Part shown: piece by piece, positions 60,254-64,000 of the stretch
Layout: each line of letters starts with the position of its first letter
Position numbering within the stretch: position 1 is the stretch's first letter
Assembly (NCBI RefSeq): GCF_030929605.1
Contig: NZ_JAVFVS010000001.1
Coordinates: forward strand, 434,001-498,000
Direction: 5' to 3'
Source: Flavobacterium sp. LHD-80
GTDB taxonomy: Bacteria; Bacteroidota; Bacteroidia; Flavobacteriales; Flavobacteriaceae
DNA: 64,000 nucleotides
The notes under the pieces: generated by a model
Seen by the model: only the letters and a program-made list of their open reading frames with translations
The model's database searches: none
What the model was told of the DNA's origin: nothing
Translations under genes and position numbers: made by a program

Positions 60254-60401
60254 AGGGTTTGTAAACTTTTATAAATTTAATTTTCAAAATATTTTATCAA
60301 ATTGTGTAATTTAACAGATTAATTGAGTTTAAAAGTTAACTTTGTTTTTTAACAATTGTCCCAAGTGCTACGTTTTTAATCTATAGTATTGTTATTTTTT
60401 T

Positions 60402-61451
60402 ATGAAGTTATATCATAATCTGTCACAAATAAGTTTTCTAAAAAAAAGTTATGCTTTTAAATTTTTATTTGTTGCATTCATAGGAATCCATATCCCATTA
60501 ATTGGTATTCTGCTTTTTGTACTCTTTTCATCGTACAATATTTCTGTTGCCTCTGTTATTATTTTTGCAATAATCATGACATTATTGGCTACCGCAGTGA
60601 CATTGCTGGTTTTAAATCAATTGATTATGCCAATATCTATTGCTTCAAAATCGCTGGATGATTATAGAAATAATCGAAAACTTTCGGTTTTGCCTACAGA
60701 ATATACTGATGAAGCAGGATTATTGATGTGCAATATTCAGGAATCAATATATGAGTCTGAAAGTTTTATAAATGAAAAACAGGATTTGATTTATATGCTT
60801 TCGCATGATTTAAAAAATTTCGCAGGAAATCCGCAGGGACTGGCAAAATTGATTTTAAGCGAAAATCCATCAGAATCGGTTAAACATTTGGCTGAATTAA
60901 TTTGCGAATCGACTAATTTGCAATTTCGCTACATTGAAAACTTTATTAAATTGCTGAAAGAACAGGATCAGGTTGTGAAACTTAATCCAGAAGCTAAAAC
61001 GATCGCTTTTACCAATATTGTGCCTTTTATCAACGAACAGGTTGAGCAGCGATTAATAGATAAAAATATTACCTTAAATATAAGTTTAGATGCATCTGAA
61101 GCAAAACTGCGAATCGACGAAGGTTTGCTGGTTCAGGTTTTGGTAAACTTAATAAGCAACGCAATAAAATTCTCTTATTTTGACAGCGAAGTCAAAGTCC
61201 AAATTTACAGTGAAGATTCGAAATTAAAGATTATCGTTGCTGATAAAGGTATTGGGTTTGATAAAAACCAAATTGAAGAATTATTTAAAAAATTCACCAA
61301 AATGAGCCGATTAGGCACTGCAAATGAATTGTCTACCGGAATTGGTCTTTATTTATGCAAAAAAATAATCGAACGTCATAAAGGTACTTTGAACGCTGAA
61401 AGTGAAGGCAAGAACAAAGGAGCCGAGTTCAAGATTGAATTTGATCTTTAG
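60402..61451 (+). CDS. Sensor histidine kinase
   Basis: The 349-residue protein has two transmembrane segments (about 20-43 and 48-72), with almost no periplasmic loop. A short HAMP-like stretch follows, then a dimerisation domain with His135 in LSHDLKNF. The HATPase domain (about 240-349) has the N box LISNAIKFS, DKGIGFD (G1) and ELSTGIGLYL (G2). It phosphorylates a response regulator that is not encoded here; the only receiver in this window lacks its phospho-acceptor. TAACTTTG at 60337-60344 may be its -7 element. Confidence 0.9.
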   Translation: MKLYHNLSQISFLKKSYAFKFLFVAFIGIHIPLIGILLFVLFSSYNISVASVIIFAIIMTLLATAVTLLVLNQLIMPISIASKSLDDYRNNRKLSVLPTEYTDEAGLLMCNIQESIYESESFINEKQDLIYMLSHDLKNFAGNPQGLAKLILSENPSESVKHLAELICESTNLQFRYIENFIKLLKEQDQVVKLNPEAKTIAFTNIVPFINEQVEQRLIDKNITLNISLDASEAKLRIDEGLLVQVLVNLISNAIKFSYFDSEVKVQIYSEDSKLKIIVADKGIGFDKNQIEELFKKFTKMSRLGTANELSTGIGLYLCKKIIERHKGTLNAESEGKNKGAEFKIEFDL

Positions 61452-61461
61452 TTTTTTTTTT

Positions 61462-61557
61462 TAGGTTCTAAGATTCTAAGGTTCTGAGGTGCTAAGATTA
61501 AAAAAAAACTTAGAATCTTAGAACCTTAGCATCTTAGTATCTCAGAAACTGAGCGTC
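61462..61557. repeat. GGTTCTAAG word inverted repeat
   Basis: GGTTCTAAGATTCTAAG (61464-61480) is perfectly complementary to 61509-61525 over 17 bases. More words of the type GATTCTAAG, GTGCTAAG, CATCTTAG extend to 61557. The same word fills the next two gaps. Confidence 0.75.
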
Positions 61558-61959
61558 TCATAAAGCTACATTCCACAGTAATACTGGTTTTCCTTCAGCA
61601 CAACCAACTCCAGCTGGAGGTATGGCAACATCACAGGGTGACATAATATTCCATTTTACATTAAATGCTGCTCTTGCCTCGGTATAGGTTTTTACTTTGG
61701 CCAGAAATTCGGCTGTGTTTATTTTTTTAGAATAAGCAATATATTTTTCTGGTCCGCCACAAGCTTTTGCACCAATTGCAGTGAAATCCCAATCTTTAGA
61801 ATCAGTACAAGCCTCCGAATTTACCTTCGAAAGCGTTACAATTTCCTGATACATTCTTTCTAATTCTTGAGCGTTTTTTTCTTGAGCTTCATTTTCATCG
61901 CTACTACAAGAAGTTATTATTAGACAAAGAATAGCGAATATAAAACTTAATTTTTTCAT
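61558..61959 (-). CDS. Small lipoprotein
   Basis: The 133-residue product has signal peptide MKKLSFIFAILCLIITSCS with the lipobox cysteine at 18. An acidic helical stretch (ENEAQEKNAQELERMYQEIV) and a beta-rich domain with four further cysteines (ACTDSKDWDF, ACGGPEK, SPCDVAI, GVGCAEGK) follow, which could make two disulphides. No family recognised. It is flanked on both sides by GGTTCTAAG word repeats. Likely periplasm-facing. Confidence 0.72.
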   Translation of the reverse strand: MKKLSFIFAILCLIITSCSSDENEAQEKNAQELERMYQEIVTLSKVNSEACTDSKDWDFTAIGAKACGGPEKYIAYSKKINTAEFLAKVKTYTEARAAFNVKWNIMSPCDVAIPPAGVGCAEGKPVLLWNVAL

Positions 61960-62025
61960 GGTTAATGATTGAAGGTTAGTCTTATATATAGATGTGTGAA
62001 TTCAAAAAAGGTTGCGTAAAAAAAA

Positions 62026-62106
62026 AGATTCTAAGATTCTAAGGTACTGAGATGCTAAGAAAAAAAACTTAGAACCTTAGAATCTCAGAAGCTTAGTATC
62101 TCAGAA
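62026..62106. repeat. GATTCTAAG word inverted repeat
   Basis: GATTCTAAGATTCTAAGGTAC words (from 62026) are answered by TTAGAACCTTAGAATCTCAG (from 62069) in the gap between the lipoprotein and aldo/keto reductase genes. Words match the previous gap. Confidence 0.7.
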
Positions 62107-62108
62107 AG

Positions 62109-63095
62109 CTACCATAAGTGATGAACAGATGGTTTTATGTATTTTTCATAAATCGCATTCATTGCAGCAATTTTTTCTGGACTTATTTTAGGAAGATCAT
62201 AAACAGATAAATTAGATAAAACATGATCTGCTTTTGAAGCGCCTGGAATAATACAGCTAATTTCTTCAAAATTCAAAATCCACTGCAACGCAATAGGAGC
62301 AAGATTTGGATTTTCTGGAAATAAAGCTTTTAGTTCTTCAACAGCTTTTAGACCTAATTCATAATCAATTCCTGAGAAGGTTTCGCCTTTGTCAAAAGCA
62401 TCTCCGTTACGATTAAAATTACGATGATCTTGAGGTTCAAAAGTAGTTTTTGAATCAAATTTACCTGTTAAAAGTCCGCTTGCTAAAGGAACACGTGCAA
62501 TGATTCCGATATCTTTTTTCTTTGCTTCAGAGAAAAACAATTGCGAAGGACGCTGACGAAACAAATTAAAAATAATCTGAACTGTAGTAACATTTGAATA
62601 TTCGATGGCTTTTAAAGCTTCTTCTACTTTTTCAACGCTTACGCCAAGATTTAAGATTTTCCCTTGATCTTTTAGACGATCAAATAATTCAAAAATTTCT
62701 GGACGATAATAAACTTCAGTAGGAGGGCAGTGCAACTGAATCAAATCAAGAGCTTCCAGTCCAGTTCTTTTTAAACTGTCTTCAACAAATTTCTGAAGCA
62801 CTTTTGGCTGATAACCTTCATTCACATGCGGATTAATAAATCGCCCACATTTTGTAGCGACATAAATTCGTTCTGATCTTGAGCGTACTACACGTCCAAC
62901 CGCAGTTTCGCTTAAACCGTTTTCATAGACATCGGCAGTATCAATAAAATTAACACCATTGTCGATTGCTGTGTTTATAAGAGCATCGGCTGTTTTGTCA
63001 TCAAATCCTGATCCCCATTTTCCTCCAACTTGCCAAGTTCCAAGTGAGATTTCTGAGATATTAAAGTTTGTTTTTCCTAGTTTTCTGTAGAGCAT
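62109..63095 (-). CDS. Aldo/keto reductase
   Basis: This 328-residue NADPH-dependent aldo/keto reductase has the opening YRKLGKTNFNISEISLGTWQ (3-22), the Asp-Tyr pair in FIDTADVYENGLSE, KCGRF for the catalytic Lys and QLHCPP for His. NADPH binding is from the IPGASKADHVLSN region near the C-terminus. The TIM barrel and AKR signatures are complete. Physiological substrate unknown. Bounded by GGTTCTAAG word repeats on both sides. Confidence 0.92.
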   Translation of the reverse strand: MLYRKLGKTNFNISEISLGTWQVGGKWGSGFDDKTADALINTAIDNGVNFIDTADVYENGLSETAVGRVVRSRSERIYVATKCGRFINPHVNEGYQPKVLQKFVEDSLKRTGLEALDLIQLHCPPTEVYYRPEIFELFDRLKDQGKILNLGVSVEKVEEALKAIEYSNVTTVQIIFNLFRQRPSQLFFSEAKKKDIGIIARVPLASGLLTGKFDSKTTFEPQDHRNFNRNGDAFDKGETFSGIDYELGLKAVEELKALFPENPNLAPIALQWILNFEEISCIIPGASKADHVLSNLSVYDLPKISPEKIAAMNAIYEKYIKPSVHHLW

Positions 63096-63102
63096 TTTTT
63101 TT

Positions 63103-63217
63103 GAGGTTCTAAGGTTCTGAAATGCTAAGATTCTAAGTTTTTTTTAAATTGCTAAGGTTCTAAGAAACTATTTTTTTGAAATCTTAGCATATTAGTGGCT
63201 TAGAACCTTAGCATCTT
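63103..63217. repeat. GGTTCTAAG word repeat
   Basis: GAGGTTCTAAGGTTCTG at 63103-63119, GCTAAGATTCTAAG and further on GCTAAGGTTCTAAG, with complements CTTAGAACCTTAGC at 63200-63213. It is the third consecutive gap with this word. Confidence 0.7.
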
Positions 63218-63222
63218 TTTTA

Positions 63223-64000
63223 TCAATCAAATAAATCTGAAGACAAATAACGATCGCCACGATCACAAATCACTGCAACCACAACTCCCGATTCTAATTG
63301 TTCGGCGATTTTTAGGGCAACGGCAACAGAACCGCCACTACTCATTCCGGCAAAAACACCTTCTTCAAGCGCTAAACGTTTTGTCATTGCTCGAGCTTCT
63401 TCTTCACTAACATCGATAACGGTGTCAACTTTTGAAGCGTCAAATATTTTTGGCAAATATTCCTGTGGCCATTTGCGAATTCCCGGAATCTGAGATCCAT
63501 CACTTGGCTGTGCGCCGATGATTTGTATCGCTGGATTTTTTTCTTTTAAATAAGTCGAAGTTCCAATGATTGTTCCTGTAGTTCCCATTGCCGAAACAAA
63601 GTGCGTTACAGTTCCTTCGGTATCATTCCAGATTTCTGGGCCAGTTGTTTTATAATGTGCTTTCCAATTGTCATCATTGGCAAATTGATTTAGCATGATG
63701 TAACCACCTTCTGCTACTTTTTTATCGGCATAATCTCTAGAACCAATAATTCCCTCTTCGGCAGGCGTTAAAATCACTGTAGCGCCATATGCACGCATGG
63801 TTTGAGTTCGTTCTTTTGTTGAATCTTCAGGTAAAACCAATTCAATTTCAATTTGAAACAATTGCGCAATCATCGCCAGAGCAATTCCGGTATTGCCGCT
63901 GGTTGCTTCAATCAGTTTGTCACCTTTTTTAATTTCGCCTCTTTCTAAAGCGGATGCAATCATATTATATGCCGCTCTGTCTTTTACACTTCCGCCAGGA
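63223..64000 (-). CDS. cysM: Cysteine synthase (5' end beyond window)
   Basis: Partial on the window edge: the minus-strand frame continues past base 64000, so only the C-terminal 258 residues are seen. They include PGGSVKDR with the PLP lysine just inside the edge, EATSGNTGIALA (substrate-loop), SAMGTTGTIIGTSTYLK and the C-terminal SSGGSVAVA. It makes cysteine from O-acetylserine and sulfide. CysM versus CysK cannot be settled without the N-terminus; the sequence PGGSVKDR and short C-terminus favour CysM. Preceded by GGTTCTAAG repeats on the 3' side. Confidence 0.9.
   Translation of the reverse strand, partial: PGGSVKDRAAYNMIASALERGEIKKGDKLIEATSGNTGIALAMIAQLFQIEIELVLPEDSTKERTQTMRAYGATVILTPAEEGIIGSRDYADKKVAEGGYIMLNQFANDDNWKAHYKTTGPEIWNDTEGTVTHFVSAMGTTGTIIGTSTYLKEKNPAIQIIGAQPSDGSQIPGIRKWPQEYLPKIFDASKVDTVIDVSEEEARAMTKRLALEEGVFAGMSSGGSVAVALKIAEQLESGVVVAVICDRGDRYLSSDLFD

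Overview
The window looks like chromosomal DNA of a Flavobacterium or a close relative in the Flavobacteriaceae. Support comes from its AT-rich composition, genes without Shine-Dalgarno sequences, promoters of the Bacteroidetes TAnnTTTG/TTG type, SusC/TonB-type outer-membrane receptors, many short lipoproteins, and families almost confined to this group (BatA-like VWA protein, DUF4838, DUF6048/DUF6452, DUF6146, LIC_10190-type membrane protein, TIGR02757, TIGR02117). I saw no rRNA, tRNA, intact insertion sequence, prophage or CRISPR array. Most of it is ordinary core chromosome.

Layout. 1-8.4 kb: two small envelope proteins, an alpha/beta-hydrolase, a Tic20-like membrane protein next to a dihydroorotase-like protein that lacks its metal-binding histidines, a BatA-like VWA protein, a secreted lactonase-type beta-propeller and a DEAD-box helicase. 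8.5-14.9 kb: a tight five-gene minus-strand operon (HEAT-repeat membrane protein, processive GT2 glycosyltransferase, TPR + YaiO-type outer-membrane barrel, DUF4838 glycosidase-like secreted protein, receiver protein without its phospho-acceptor). It has the parts list of a synthase-dependent exopolysaccharide machine and is the best candidate for an undescribed system. 15-18 kb: lolD-type ATPase, polytopic membrane protein and TIGR02757 in an overlapping operon. 18-24 kb: small membrane proteins, then serC, serA, a LuxC-type acyl-CoA reductase and a divergent ferredoxin. 24-34 kb: envelope proteins, a TonB receptor, ychF, TIGR02117, a YihY protein, an FMN reductase and two tandem secreted transglutaminase-like paralogues.

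34-41 kb: pncB and the topoisomerase IV genes parE and parC, separated by a lipoprotein gene. 41.2-42.4 kb: a gene graveyard made of the C-terminal half of a ClpB/ClpV-type ATPase, frameshifted by a 10-bp tandem duplication, abutting the headless 3' end of a gene on the other strand. 42.5-48 kb: exonuclease + CBS/DUF294 pair, a lipoprotein, a three-gene operon (pentapeptide-repeat protein, DinB-like protein, a previously hidden 53-residue membrane protein), and murQ. 48.4-53.3 kb: tandem paralogous membrane-bound AraC regulators with matching promoters, followed by an outer-membrane barrel protein. 53.4-64 kb: ZIP transporter, several methyltransferases (RlmL-like, RlmD), racemase, DUF6048/DUF6452 pair, histidine kinase, lipoprotein, aldo/keto reductase and a cysteine synthase cut by the window end.

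A second theme is the intergenic DNA. About twenty gaps carry inverted or tandem arrays of short 8-12-nt words. Each gap has its own word, neighbouring gaps tend to share one, and many of the arrays fold around or replace the intrinsic terminator. Some of these look like dispersed REP-type elements; others look locally generated.
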